NCBI RefSeq assembly: GCF_900104895.1
Contig: NZ_LT629742.1
Coordinates: 3,472,001-3,536,000 of the forward strand
Source: Microterricola viridarii
GTDB taxonomy: Bacteria > Actinomycetota > Actinomycetes > Actinomycetales > Microbacteriaceae
Length of the DNA: 64,000 bases
Direction of reading: 5' to 3'
Under the pieces are notes generated by a model. That model had not been told where the DNA came from. It ran no database searches and saw only the letters and a list, made by a program, of their open reading frames with translations. Shown piece by piece: positions 41,318-50,164 of this stretch (the first letter of the stretch is position 1; each line of letters begins with the position of its first letter). The position numbers were made by a program, and so were the translations under genes.

Positions 41318-44098
41318 ATGACCCAGACTCGTTTCCCCGCCGGGCCCCGGCGATGGCTCACCCTGGCCGTTGCCGTGGCGACCATCACCGTCGGCGCAAC
41401 CGCACCGGCCGCGTTCGCCGAACCGGGCGGAGACGCGCCAACGCCGCCTGCGGCTGCCGGTGACGCGGGAACCGAGCTCGCCATCACGGGGTCGCTCGCC
41501 GTGGTCATCTCCGAGCAGCCGGATGTCGGCCCGGCCGTGCTGCTGCAGGCCCCAGACGGCGCGCTCGTCGAGCTGCAGGGCGTCGACCCCGCCGAGGTGC
41601 GCACCGGCGACCAGTTCACCGGGGTGATCGCGCTCGACGCCGCCCTCGACGATGTTCAGGCGGAGGAGTCGGAGGGGCTTCCGGCTCCGGCAGCCGACGA
41701 GCCGGTCGATGCCGAGTCCGTGCTCGGCCAGGAGCTGCTCGCCCAGAGCATGGCCGCCGAGCTGCCCGTTGCCGCCGTGACGGCGGAGATCACCCCGAGC
41801 GCCGACACCGACACGGGGCTTGACGTCGCTTCCCGCGAGCAGGTGGTGGCCGGAGCAGTCCCCGCTCGCGCGCACAGCGTCGACGTCGCCATCGTCGGCC
41901 CGAGCGTCGGCGCGACCGGGTACTTCACCGACGCCCAGGTGAATGCCCTCGTCGCCGAGCTGAGCGGCTACTGGGCCGGCCAGTCCCAGGGCGCCATCCC
42001 CCAGATCACGCGGTCGACGCCGATCAAGCGCATTGCCGTCGCCAACCCCTGCAACGCCGAGGGCGCCTGGGTCGCCGCGGCCCAGGCGTTCGGGCAGTCC
42101 GATCCGATCGGCTACTACGCGAGCGGTCAGGGACGGCACCTCGTCACGATCGCGACGCCCGGCACCGCGCCCGGCTGCGGGGCCGGCTTCGGCCTCGGCA
42201 CCGTGGGCGGCGGCGTGCACACCGGCGGCTTCAGCTGGAACTCGGTCGCCGGCCCGGACGCCGCATCGATCGTCGGGCACGAGCTCGGCCACAACTTCGG
42301 CCTCGGCCACTCCAACAGCCACAGCTGCGCGGGCTCCACCATCGTCGAGGGCATCCCGGCCGGCAGCGGATACAGCAACGGCTGCGTCGACTATGAGTAC
42401 AACGACTACTACGACATCATGGCCGGCGGGCTCGCCGTCTGCGGCGGCCAGTGCTACACGACCGACAAGATCACGGCCCTCAACGTCGCGCACAAGGCGA
42501 GCCTCGGGTTCCTCAACGCGGCGTCGCTGGCCAATCTGGTGCTGCCCTCGTCCGCCTGGTCGGAGAACCACAGCGTCACCCTGCAACCGGCCTCCGCCGG
42601 CTCGGGTGTGCGCGGCATCCGCCTGGTGAACCCGCGCGACGGCGGCGTCTACTACGTGGAGTTCCGCAACGGCACCGGCATCGACGCCGGCGGCTTCTAC
42701 ACGAGCCCCGCTGGCGACGGGCCCGGCGTGCGCATCTTGCGCCTGGGCACCGGGCTCGGGCCAGACAGCCGTGTGCTCGCGCCTCTTCCGACCGCGGGCG
42801 GGCAGCGCAACTACCTGCTGGACAGCGGCGAGAAGTTCGCGACGGCGAACAACGGGGTGTCCGTCTCGATCACGAGCGCCACGGCGGCCGCCGTGACCCT
42901 CAGCATCCAGCTGAACAAGGCAGACCCGTTCGGCAGCGTCGGCGACCCGCGGCTCTCCGCGGCGACCGCGCGCTTCGACACGGCCCTGACCGTGACGCCG
43001 GGTGCCGCGAGCCCGGCCGCGACGGGCACGAGCTACCAGTGGCGGCGCAATGGCACCGCCATCCCCGGGGCGACGGGCAACCGGTACACGCCGACACTGG
43101 GCGACGTCGGGGCGAAGCTCTCCGCGACGGTGACCCTCACCCGCGCCGGCTATGTGCCGACGGCACGCACCACCCCGGAGACCAGCGCCGTGACCGGCCC
43201 CGTCGTGCAGCGAGTCGCCGGCGCCGACCGCTACGCGACGGCCGTTGCGATCTCCAAGCAGGGCTATCCGGGCACTGCGGATGTCGTCTATGTCGCGACC
43301 GGCGAGAACTTCCCTGACGCGCTGGCTGCCGCACCCGCCGCCGCGACGTTCGGTGGGCCGCTGCTGCTCACCCCCGCCGGCGGCCTGACAGAACAGGTCA
43401 AGGCCGAGATCCAGCGGCTCAAGCCGGCCCGCATCGTCGTGGTCGGCGGCCCGAGTGTCCTGAGCGACGCCGTGGTCAAGCAGCTCAAGGCGCTGCAGAA
43501 GAACACGGTGCGGCTGGCCGGTGCCGACCGCTACGCGACGGCGCAGGCGATCATCGACGACGCGTTCCCCGGAACGGTGAGCGAGAGCTGGCTGGCGACC
43601 GGCGCGAACTTCCCCGACGCCCTCTCGGCGGCGGCCGTGGCGGGCAGCCGCGGCGTCCCAGTGGTTCTGCTGGACGGGGCGCGCCCCGGCGTTGACCGCG
43701 GAACCAGCGCGCTTCTGAACCGGCTGAAGCCGACGAAGCTCGCGATCGCGGGCGGCACCGCCGTGGTGAGCGTCGGAATCGAGGCGGCGCTCAAGCAGAG
43801 CAAGTTCGCGGTGACGCGTCACGCCGGGGCCGACCGGTACACGACCAGCCAAGCCGTGAACGCGTCGACGTTCAGCAACCCGAAGGTCGTCTACCTCGCG
43901 ACCGGCGGCGGGTTCGCCGACGCCCTCGCCGGCGCCGCCATCGCCGGGGCGACCGCCGGACCGCTCTACGTGATCCCTGGCCACTGTGTGCCGGGCGAAG
44001 TCGTCGACAAGATCTCGGCCTGGGGAACCAGCCGCGTCGTCATCATCGGCGGGACGAGCGTGCTGACGCCCGCCGTGGAGAAGCTCACCCGCTGCTGA
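41318..44098 (+). CDS. Secreted zinc metalloprotease with three cell-wall-binding (CWB2) repeats
   Basis: 926 residues. A signal peptide ends near AAFAEPGG (residue ~38). The protease domain has the metzincin-like zinc motif HELGHNFGLGH (H321, E322, H325, H331) and a Met-turn in YYDIMAGG (M368). After a SYQWRRNGTAIPGATG Ig-like segment come three CWB2 repeats (from residue ~630), each with AGADRYATA- or AGADRYTTS-type starts and FPDAL or FADAL motifs, ending VVIIGGTSVL. CWB2 repeats hold proteins in the wall by charge in Gram-positives. It probably degrades external protein while bound to the cell surface. GAGAGG (41305-41310) supports ATG 41318. Confidence 0.9.
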   Translation: MTQTRFPAGPRRWLTLAVAVATITVGATAPAAFAEPGGDAPTPPAAAGDAGTELAITGSLAVVISEQPDVGPAVLLQAPDGALVELQGVDPAEVRTGDQFTGVIALDAALDDVQAEESEGLPAPAADEPVDAESVLGQELLAQSMAAELPVAAVTAEITPSADTDTGLDVASREQVVAGAVPARAHSVDVAIVGPSVGATGYFTDAQVNALVAELSGYWAGQSQGAIPQITRSTPIKRIAVANPCNAEGAWVAAAQAFGQSDPIGYYASGQGRHLVTIATPGTAPGCGAGFGLGTVGGGVHTGGFSWNSVAGPDAASIVGHELGHNFGLGHSNSHSCAGSTIVEGIPAGSGYSNGCVDYEYNDYYDIMAGGLAVCGGQCYTTDKITALNVAHKASLGFLNAASLANLVLPSSAWSENHSVTLQPASAGSGVRGIRLVNPRDGGVYYVEFRNGTGIDAGGFYTSPAGDGPGVRILRLGTGLGPDSRVLAPLPTAGGQRNYLLDSGEKFATANNGVSVSITSATAAAVTLSIQLNKADPFGSVGDPRLSAATARFDTALTVTPGAASPAATGTSYQWRRNGTAIPGATGNRYTPTLGDVGAKLSATVTLTRAGYVPTARTTPETSAVTGPVVQRVAGADRYATAVAISKQGYPGTADVVYVATGENFPDALAAAPAAATFGGPLLLTPAGGLTEQVKAEIQRLKPARIVVVGGPSVLSDAVVKQLKALQKNTVRLAGADRYATAQAIIDDAFPGTVSESWLATGANFPDALSAAAVAGSRGVPVVLLDGARPGVDRGTSALLNRLKPTKLAIAGGTAVVSVGIEAALKQSKFAVTRHAGADRYTTSQAVNASTFSNPKVVYLATGGGFADALAGAAIAGATAGPLYVIPGHCVPGEVVDKISAWGTSRVVIIGGTSVLTPAVEKLTRC

Positions 44099-44129
44099 GC
44101 GCGGCCCCGACAGGCAGGCAGAGACAGCA

Positions 44130-44166
44130 GAGGGGCGGATGCCGGTTCACCCGGCATCCGCCCCTC
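44130..44166. terminator. Bidirectional terminator between protease and ridA
   Basis: A 16-bp stem GAGGGGCGGATGCCGG (44130-44145) pairs with 44151-44166 around a 5-nt loop between convergent genes. Its core equals that of the acs terminator. Confidence 0.85.
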
Positions 44167-44180
44167 GTGGCGTGTCTGGG

Positions 44181-44651
44181 TTACGCGAAGGCGACGATCA
44201 GCTCGACCTCGACGGGCGAGTCCAGCGGAAGCACCGCAACGCCGACGGCGGAGCGCGCGTGCACGCCGATGTCGCCGAACACCTCGCCGAGCAGCTCGCT
44301 GGCGCCGTTGATCACGCCGGGCTGGCCGGTGAACGACGGGTCGGATGCCACGAAGCCGACGACCTTGACGATGCGGGTCACCCGGTCGAGCGAGCCGATC
44401 TGCGCGCGCACGGCGGCGAGGGCGTTCAGCGCCGACAGCCGGGCGTACTCCTTGGCGTCGGCGGCGGGAACCAGCCCATGGCCGTCGCCGACCTTGCCGG
44501 TGGCCGGCAGCGCACCCGCGACGAACGGCAGCTGGCCGGAGGTGAAGACGAGGTCACCGTGCTCCACGGCGGGCACGTAGGCCGCGACGGGAGGGGCGAC
44601 ATCCGGAAGCACCAGGCCCAGCTCAGCCAGGCGGGACTCGATCTGTGACAT
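44181..44651 (-). CDS. RidA/YjgF-family protein
   Basis: 156 residues of the RidA family, long form. Conserved segments are LVFTSGQLPFVAG, NALAAVRAQIGSLDRV and the C-terminal VEVELIVAFA. The arginine that binds enamine substrates in RidA is not obvious in the usual place (ARSAVGVAVLPLDSPVEVE is the equivalent region). RidA proteins deaminate reactive enamines or imines. It follows the DUF4177-like gene by 12 bp. The order ridA, small gene, ponA2, phosphoesterase also occurs in Mycobacterium (Rv3678c to Rv3683). Confidence 0.87.
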   Translation of the reverse strand: MSQIESRLAELGLVLPDVAPPVAAYVPAVEHGDLVFTSGQLPFVAGALPATGKVGDGHGLVPAADAKEYARLSALNALAAVRAQIGSLDRVTRIVKVVGFVASDPSFTGQPGVINGASELLGEVFGDIGVHARSAVGVAVLPLDSPVEVELIVAFA

Positions 44652-44663
44652 GCGGTGCTCCTT

Positions 44664-44891
44664 TTAGTTGTTGTTCTCGAATGCCGCGGCAGCCGCGCTG
44701 GCGGCAGCGGCCCCTGCTGCCGCAGCGGCGGAGGCCTCGCCGCCGACGGGGCGCTTGAGGTAGGCAACGAGGCCGCCCTCTGGGCCGGTGACGACCTGCA
44801 CCAACTCCCAGCCCTCCGAGCCCCAATTGTTGAGGATCGCGGCCGTATTGTGGATCATGAGCGGCGTCGTGATGTATTCCCAGCGAAGCAT
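44664..44891 (-). CDS. DUF4177-like small protein with Ala-rich tail
   Basis: 75 residues. The first 50 (LRWEYITTPL, then NNWGSEGWELVQVV and LVAYLKRP) match small DUF4177-type proteins found beside ridA in actinobacteria; function unknown. An Ala-rich tail (AAAAAGAAAASAAAAAF) ends in ENNN and looks like a recent simple-sequence extension. GAAAGG precedes ATG 44891; the frame extends to 44948. It is divergent from ponA2 and probably co-transcribed with ridA. Confidence 0.75.
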   Translation of the reverse strand: MLRWEYITTPLMIHNTAAILNNWGSEGWELVQVVTGPEGGLVAYLKRPVGGEASAAAAAGAAAASAAAAAFENNN

Positions 44892-44999
44892 GGAGATGCC
44901 TTTCAGAACGGGGGTTTGCGGGGTCTCCGAGCGGCTCGAGCGTGTCACGCGCGGGCCCGCTACGGTGGTTTTTCAGCTTTTCGCCTTAGGCTCCACTAT

Positions 45000-47618
45000 A
45001 TGTCTGAGCAAAAACGTACGGCCGGTCGCGCCCTTGGTGGGTTCCTCGGCTTCATCGGTATGAGCGCCGTCGCCGGTGTCCTTGTTGCCGCAGCAGTGAC
45101 CCCAGCCATCGCCCTCACCGGCGTCGCAGCAAACGGCACCATCGACATGTTCGAGAACCTGCCCGGCTACCTGGAGATCACCGACCTCGCCGAGAGTTCC
45201 AACATCTACGCCCTCAACGGAGAGGGTGAGCAGGTCCACCTTGCGACGTTCTACGACCAGAACCGCCAGTCCGTCGGCTGGGATCAAGTCTCCCAGTTCG
45301 CCAAGGACGCAGCCATATCCGGTGAGGACCCCCGGTTCTACGAGCACGGCGGCGTCGACCTGCAGGGAACCGTCGCAGCGACGATCGGCTACCTGGTTCC
45401 CGGCGGCAACGTGCGCGGTGGCTCATCGATCACGCAGCAGTACGTGAAGAACGTGCTCATCGAGACGAACATGAGCAAGGCCACGACCGAAGAGGACAAG
45501 CAGGCGGCCTACGAAGAGGCCACCAAGGAGTCCCCGGACCGCAAGCTCAAGGAGATGCGCTACGCGATCACCCTGGAGAAGACGTACTCCAAGGACGAGA
45601 TCCTGCTCGGCTACCTGAACATCGCCCTCTTCGGAGGCCGTGTCTACGGCATCCAGGCCGCGGCGGAGTACTACTTCGGCGTGAGCGCCGCCGAGCTCAA
45701 CATCGAGCAGTCGGCCGCTCTGCTCGCGATCGTCAACAACCCGGACAACCTGCGCCTCGACCGGCCCGACAGCGAGGAGAACGGCGCAGCCAACGGCTAC
45801 GCGAAGACCCTCGAACGCCGCAACTACATCATCGACAAGATGCTCCAGCACGACAAGATCACTCAGGAGCAGTACGACGTCGCGTACAACACGCCCATCA
45901 CGCCCAACATCGTCCAGCCGAGCACCGGATGCCAGACGGCCGGCGGCTCTGCCTACTTCTGTGACTACGTCACCAAGATCATCGAGAACGACCCGGCCTT
46001 CGGTGCGACAGAGGACGACCGCATGGCGCTGCTGCGCCAGGGTGGCATGGAGATCATCACGACGCTCGACCTCGACCTCCAGGTGGCATCCGAGAACGCC
46101 ATCGCGAACTACGTGCCGTTCTCAGCCGACGGCATCGATGTCGGAGGCGTGATGGTGAGCGTTGAGCCCGGAACGGGCAAGGTCCTCGCCATGGCGCAGA
46201 ACAAGATCTACAGCCAGGACAGTGAGGTTCTCGAGCAGAACCCCGACCACTCGGCCATCAACTACAACACCGACTTTGAGTACGGCGGATCCCTCGGATT
46301 CCAGCCGGGCTCGACCTACAAGGTCTTCACCGTCGGCGAATGGCTGAAGGAGGGCCACTCGCTCAACGAGAGCATCGACGGCCGCAAGCGCAGCGACTGG
46401 GGATCCTTCCGCGCCAGCTGCGCGCCCGGCGGCACCGAGAGCTACCCCGGATACGCCCCGGGTAACGACGAGGGCGGCAACGGCGGCACCTACACCGCGC
46501 TCAGCGCCACGACGAGCTCTGTCAACACCGGCTTCATCGCGATGGCCAAGCAGCTCGACCTCTGCGGCATCAAGTCCACCGCGGAATCGTTCGGCGTGCA
46601 CCGCGCCAACGGCGACCCGCTCGGCTACAGCGCGAGCACCGTGCTGGGCACCGAGGAGATCGCCCCCCTGACGATGGCCAACGCCTTCGCGAGCATCGCC
46701 GCGAACGGCGTGGTCTGCAAGCCCAACGCGATCGCCAGCATCACGCACCGCGACGGCACCCCGGTCACGCTGAAGGACGGCTCCGAGCTGAAGATCCCCA
46801 ACGGCGACTGCGCGCAGGCCGTCGCGCCGGAGGTCACCTCCGGCATGGCCTACGCCATGCAGAAGGTCATGAGCGGCGGAACCGGCTCGTCCTCGGCCAA
46901 CCGCGTCGACACCTGGGTTCCGATGATCGGCAAGACGGGTACCACCGACGACAACGAGGCCACCTGGATGAGCGGCGCAAGCACCAAGGTTGCCACCGTC
47001 GCCGGCGTGTTCAACACCTCGGGCCACGTCAACCTGCGTCGCACCTACTTCAACGACACGCAGGCCGCCGTGCTCCGCCACTACATGTGGCCGGCCGTGA
47101 TGTCCGTTGCCAACGCGAAGTACGGCGGAGACGCCTTCCCCGAGCCGCCGAGCTCGGCGCTGAAGACGGTCTATGCGGCGGTGCCCGATGTGCGCGGAAA
47201 GAGCTTGGACGAGGCACGGAAGCTCATCGAGGGCGCAGGCTTCGGCTTCGAGGATGGCGGCCCCGCCGACTCCGAGCTGCCCGCAGGCCAGGTCTCCGGC
47301 ACCAACCCGGCCGGCGAGGCTCCCCGCGGCTCTGTCGTCACCGTGAACACCAGCAACGGCCAGATGGTGCTGCTGCCCAACGTCGTCGGAAAGAGCTTCG
47401 ACGAAGCCCGCAACTCGCTCGGCGGATTCAGCGTCAGCAAGTCTGAGCAGACCGTGACCGACAAGAAGCAGGACGGCAAGGTCATCGCCAGCGACCCGGC
47501 GGCCGGCAGCCCGGTCAAGTCCGGCCAGAACGTGACCCTGACGGTCGGCAAGTTCGAGGACAAGGGCAACAACGGCAACAACGGCAACGGAAACGGCGCC
47601 GGAGAGGGCAACAACTAG
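45000..47618 (+). CDS. ponA2: Bifunctional class A penicillin-binding protein with two PASTA domains (PonA2-type)
   Basis: 872 residues. A short cytoplasmic N-terminus and one membrane segment (GMSAVAGVLVAAAVTPAIAL) lead to the glycosyltransferase domain (GEDPRFYEHGGVD and GGSSITQQYVKN). The transpeptidase domain has S-T-Y-K in FQPGSTYKVF, SVN in TTSSVNTGF and KTG in GKTGTTDDNEATWM. Two PASTA repeats follow (VPDVRGKSLDEARKLIEGAG; LPNVVGKSFDEARNSL), and a Gly/Asn tail ends the protein. It builds and cross-links peptidoglycan. A TAGGCT element (44987-44992) 7 nt before the ATG indicates a leaderless mRNA. The phosphoesterase gene overlaps its stop by one base. Confidence 0.95.
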   Translation: MSEQKRTAGRALGGFLGFIGMSAVAGVLVAAAVTPAIALTGVAANGTIDMFENLPGYLEITDLAESSNIYALNGEGEQVHLATFYDQNRQSVGWDQVSQFAKDAAISGEDPRFYEHGGVDLQGTVAATIGYLVPGGNVRGGSSITQQYVKNVLIETNMSKATTEEDKQAAYEEATKESPDRKLKEMRYAITLEKTYSKDEILLGYLNIALFGGRVYGIQAAAEYYFGVSAAELNIEQSAALLAIVNNPDNLRLDRPDSEENGAANGYAKTLERRNYIIDKMLQHDKITQEQYDVAYNTPITPNIVQPSTGCQTAGGSAYFCDYVTKIIENDPAFGATEDDRMALLRQGGMEIITTLDLDLQVASENAIANYVPFSADGIDVGGVMVSVEPGTGKVLAMAQNKIYSQDSEVLEQNPDHSAINYNTDFEYGGSLGFQPGSTYKVFTVGEWLKEGHSLNESIDGRKRSDWGSFRASCAPGGTESYPGYAPGNDEGGNGGTYTALSATTSSVNTGFIAMAKQLDLCGIKSTAESFGVHRANGDPLGYSASTVLGTEEIAPLTMANAFASIAANGVVCKPNAIASITHRDGTPVTLKDGSELKIPNGDCAQAVAPEVTSGMAYAMQKVMSGGTGSSSANRVDTWVPMIGKTGTTDDNEATWMSGASTKVATVAGVFNTSGHVNLRRTYFNDTQAAVLRHYMWPAVMSVANAKYGGDAFPEPPSSALKTVYAAVPDVRGKSLDEARKLIEGAGFGFEDGGPADSELPAGQVSGTNPAGEAPRGSVVTVNTSNGQMVLLPNVVGKSFDEARNSLGGFSVSKSEQTVTDKKQDGKVIASDPAAGSPVKSGQNVTLTVGKFEDKGNNGNNGNGNGAGEGNN

Positions 47619-48598
47619 TGCCCTCCGGCGCGCTCTCCCGGTCCGCTGCGGTGGCCACCTCGGTGGTCGCCGCAGCGGGACTCGCCGCCCTCGCATGGGG
47701 CTCGCTGGTGGAGCGCAAGCGGTACACCCTCCGTGAGGTCACCGTGCCCGTTCTGCCGGCCTGCTCGGAGCCGCTCAAGGTGTTGCACCTCTCCGACCTG
47801 CACATGGCGCCCTGGCAGCGCGACAAGCAGGATTGGGTGCGGGGCCTCGCCGATCTGGAGCCCGACCTCATCGTCGACACCGGCGACAACCTCGGCCACC
47901 CAGACGGCATCAGCGGCATCGCCCGCGCCTTCGAGCGGTTCCGCGGCATCCCCGGCGTGCACGTCAACGGCTCCAACGACTACTTCGGGCCCAGCCCGAA
48001 GAATCCGCTGCTCTACTTCGGCGGTCCCTCCGGCGTGCCCCGCAAGGTCGCGCACCTCGACATCGATGCCCTGCACCGCGTGTTCGACGAACTCGGCTGG
48101 GTCGATCTGAACAACAAGGCGGCTGCGCTCGACATCCGCGGGACTCACCTCGAGTTCTTCGGTGTCGACGACCCGCACCGCGGCTACGACAAGCTCGAGC
48201 TGATCACCGGGGCCATCGACGAGCTGCGCGCTGAAGACCCGCTGTTCGACGAGCAGTGGCCCGCTGGGCCGGATGCCGGGGCGTTCCGCCCGACCGTCAC
48301 CATTGGCGTGATGCACGCGCCGTACCAGCGCGTGCTCAACTCCTTTGTGAACCACGGTGCCCAGCTAATCCTCGCTGGCCACACACACGGCGGTCAGGTC
48401 TGTGTTCCCGGCTTCGGCGCGCTGGTGACCAACTGCGATATTCCGCGCGACAAGGTCAAGGGCCTGAGCCTCTGGCAGCACGGTCTGCGCACCGCGTTCC
48501 TCAATGTTTCCGCGGGTCTTGGCACCTCCATCTACGCCCCGGTGCGCTTCGCCTGCCCGCCGGAGGCGACGTTGCTCACCCTCGTCGCCGCTCCCTGA
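47618..48598 (+). CDS. Membrane-associated calcineurin-like metallophosphoesterase
   Basis: 326 residues. One N-terminal membrane segment (SVVAAAGLAALAWGSL) precedes a metallophosphoesterase domain with the metal motifs HLSDLHM, VDTGDNLG, VNGSNDYF (the usual GNHD is GSND), MHAP and AGHTHGGQ. Its GTG start shares a base with the ponA2 stop (TAGTG), with GGAGAGGG upstream, so the two are co-translated; the pairing is conserved in Mycobacterium (Rv3682-Rv3683). The substrate may be a lipid-linked wall intermediate (inference). Confidence 0.9.
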   Translation: MPSGALSRSAAVATSVVAAAGLAALAWGSLVERKRYTLREVTVPVLPACSEPLKVLHLSDLHMAPWQRDKQDWVRGLADLEPDLIVDTGDNLGHPDGISGIARAFERFRGIPGVHVNGSNDYFGPSPKNPLLYFGGPSGVPRKVAHLDIDALHRVFDELGWVDLNNKAAALDIRGTHLEFFGVDDPHRGYDKLELITGAIDELRAEDPLFDEQWPAGPDAGAFRPTVTIGVMHAPYQRVLNSFVNHGAQLILAGHTHGGQVCVPGFGALVTNCDIPRDKVKGLSLWQHGLRTAFLNVSAGLGTSIYAPVRFACPPEATLLTLVAAP

Positions 48599-48675
48599 CC
48601 GGGCCAGTGGTCAGAGCACCCAGAAAAATCGGGTATTCTTATTGAGGTCGTTAGCGACTATGACTCTCGGGTCAT

Positions 48676-48749
48676 CGGGGTATGGCGCAGCTTGGTAGCG
48701 CGCGTCGTTCGGGACGACGAGGTCGCAGGTTCAAATCCTGTTACCCCGA
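48676..48749 (+). tRNA. tRNA-Pro (anticodon CGG)
   Basis: Acceptor CGGGGTA (48676-48682) pairs with TACCCCG (48742-48748); the anticodon stem CGTCG/CGACG holds loop TTCGGGA, giving anticodon CGG; the T-loop is GGTTCAAATCC. The discriminator is A, and CCA is not encoded. Confidence 0.95.
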
Positions 48750-48755
48750 CATACA

Positions 48756-48791
48756 AGAGGATCAGGGCTTCGGCCCTGGTCCTCTTTTTTG
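48756..48791 (+). terminator. Intrinsic terminator of tRNA-Pro
   Basis: AGAGGATCAGGGC pairs with GCCCTGGTCCTCT around TTCG, followed by T6. Just after it a 17-bp segment (TTTTTTGTGTGCCAGCC) is repeated directly with a 20-bp period (about 48785-48821), giving a second T-tract without a stem. Confidence 0.92.
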
Positions 48792-48886
48792 TGTGCCAGC
48801 CCTGTTTTTTGTGTGCCAGCCAGGCCGCCACCAGCGCTGAGCGCCCGGCCAGCGACCCTCCCGCCGGGATCGCGTATATTCGGATC

Positions 48887-49357
48887 GTGCGAGCAGCGGC
48901 GGTGAGATGGGGCGTGTTCGCCGTCTATCTGGCCGCGCTGGCCTGGATCGTCTTCGCCCCTGGCGACGACGCGGAACGGGCCACCGGCATCGTCGCGCTC
49001 GTCGCCCACACCATCGAGGCCTGGGGCGTGCCGTTCGAGCTCGGCTACGGCGTGCTCGAGTTCACGGCGAACATCGCCCTGTTCGTGCCGTTCGGGGTCT
49101 TGCTCAGCCTGAGCGCCCCGCACTGGCATCCGTGGCTCGTCATCGCAACCGGCTTGGCGTCCAGCTGCCTGATCGAACTCGTGCAGACCGGGCTGCCCAC
49201 ACGCGTGGCGAGCCCCACAGACCTCCTGGCGAACACGGTGGGCACCGCAGTCGGCGTGGGATTGTTCCTGGCCTGGGAGCGCCTCAGAAGGCGCCCCAGG
49301 GCCGCCTCCCGGCCGCGCAGCACGCGGCTCAGCGCAACCGGCGGCAGCAGCGGCTAG
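48887..49357 (+). CDS. VanZ-family membrane protein
   Basis: About 156 residues and four membrane segments: WGVFAVYLAALAWIVFAP, FTANIALFVPFGVLLSL, WLVIATGLASSCLIELVQ and LLANTVGTAVGVGLFLAW. The ELVQ and SPTDLLANTVG motifs are typical of VanZ proteins, linked to low-level teicoplanin resistance in some species and otherwise uncharacterised. GTG 48887 follows TATATT (48875-48880) by 6 nt, a leaderless start; the frame extends back into the tRNA. Its stop codon shares CTAG with the convergent HAD gene. Confidence 0.85.
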   Translation: MRAAAVRWGVFAVYLAALAWIVFAPGDDAERATGIVALVAHTIEAWGVPFELGYGVLEFTANIALFVPFGVLLSLSAPHWHPWLVIATGLASSCLIELVQTGLPTRVASPTDLLANTVGTAVGVGLFLAWERLRRRPRAASRPRSTRLSATGGSSG

Positions 49358-50115
49358 GCCGCGAAGCGCTGTTCGAGCAGGCCCGTGACGACGCCGACGG
49401 TGTCCTGCCAGCCGTGCACGGCAATGCAGCTCACTCCCATCGCCTTGACCGGGTAGTCGTTGCCGCCCTCGTCGAGGCGGTCGCCGATGAAGAGCATGTC
49501 CTCAAGCGGGATGCCGGTGGCCTCGACGAGCTTGTTCATGCCGTAGGCCTTGTCGACGCCGCGCTTGGTGATGTCGATGGAGGTGGAGCCGCCGGAGCGC
49601 ACCTCGAGGTCGAGGAGCTCCAGGGCGACGGCGTCGCGCAGCGCGCCCTTCTTCACGCCGTCGGCGTCCCACGCGGCCTTGGCCTCGACGGGGGCCTGCT
49701 GGCCGAGGGCCGAGAAGGTGATCTGCGAGCCGCGGTCCTCCAGGATCGGGCCCCAGGTGTCGCTCTCCCAGTAGCCGAGCGCCTGCGCGTTGCGCTCCAC
49801 CGATTCCAGCGCGCGCGCCTTCTGGTCATCGCTCAGGACCTCGGCGTAGCGCTGCGCCCAGGCACCCTGCTCGAAGCGCAGATACTGTGTGCCGCAGGTC
49901 GGCATCAGGTGCAGGCGCGCGAGGAGCTGCTCGTCGTCGATGTCGAGCACCTGGAGAACCTGGTTCTGGAACTGGGCATAGTTGCCGCCGGAGATGATGC
50001 ACACCTCGGCCACCTCGAGCAGGCGCAGGAGCACGGCCGCCATCTCGGGTTCCAGCGGCGACTTCGATGCCGCCAGGGTGTCGTCAAGGTCAAAGGCTAC
50101 GAGCTGAGTAGTCAT
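49354..50115 (-). CDS. HAD-IIB family hydrolase
   Basis: 253 residues. HAD motif I is VAFDLDDTLAASK, motif II the serine of CIISGGN, the motif III lysine lies near TKRGVDKAYG, and motif IV is LFIGDRLDEGGNDYP. The cap is of the C2B type, as in phosphomannomutase- and sugar-phosphatase-like HADs. It is a cytoplasmic phosphatase or phosphomutase of unknown substrate. GGGGGAA precedes the ATG. Its stop overlaps that of vanZ on the other strand. Confidence 0.87.
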   Translation of the reverse strand: MTTQLVAFDLDDTLAASKSPLEPEMAAVLLRLLEVAEVCIISGGNYAQFQNQVLQVLDIDDEQLLARLHLMPTCGTQYLRFEQGAWAQRYAEVLSDDQKARALESVERNAQALGYWESDTWGPILEDRGSQITFSALGQQAPVEAKAAWDADGVKKGALRDAVALELLDLEVRSGGSTSIDITKRGVDKAYGMNKLVEATGIPLEDMLFIGDRLDEGGNDYPVKAMGVSCIAVHGWQDTVGVVTGLLEQRFAA

Positions 50116-50164
50116 GGTTCCCCCAGCTTAGCCGCGCCGGGCAGCGGCATCGCGCCCGCCCCAC

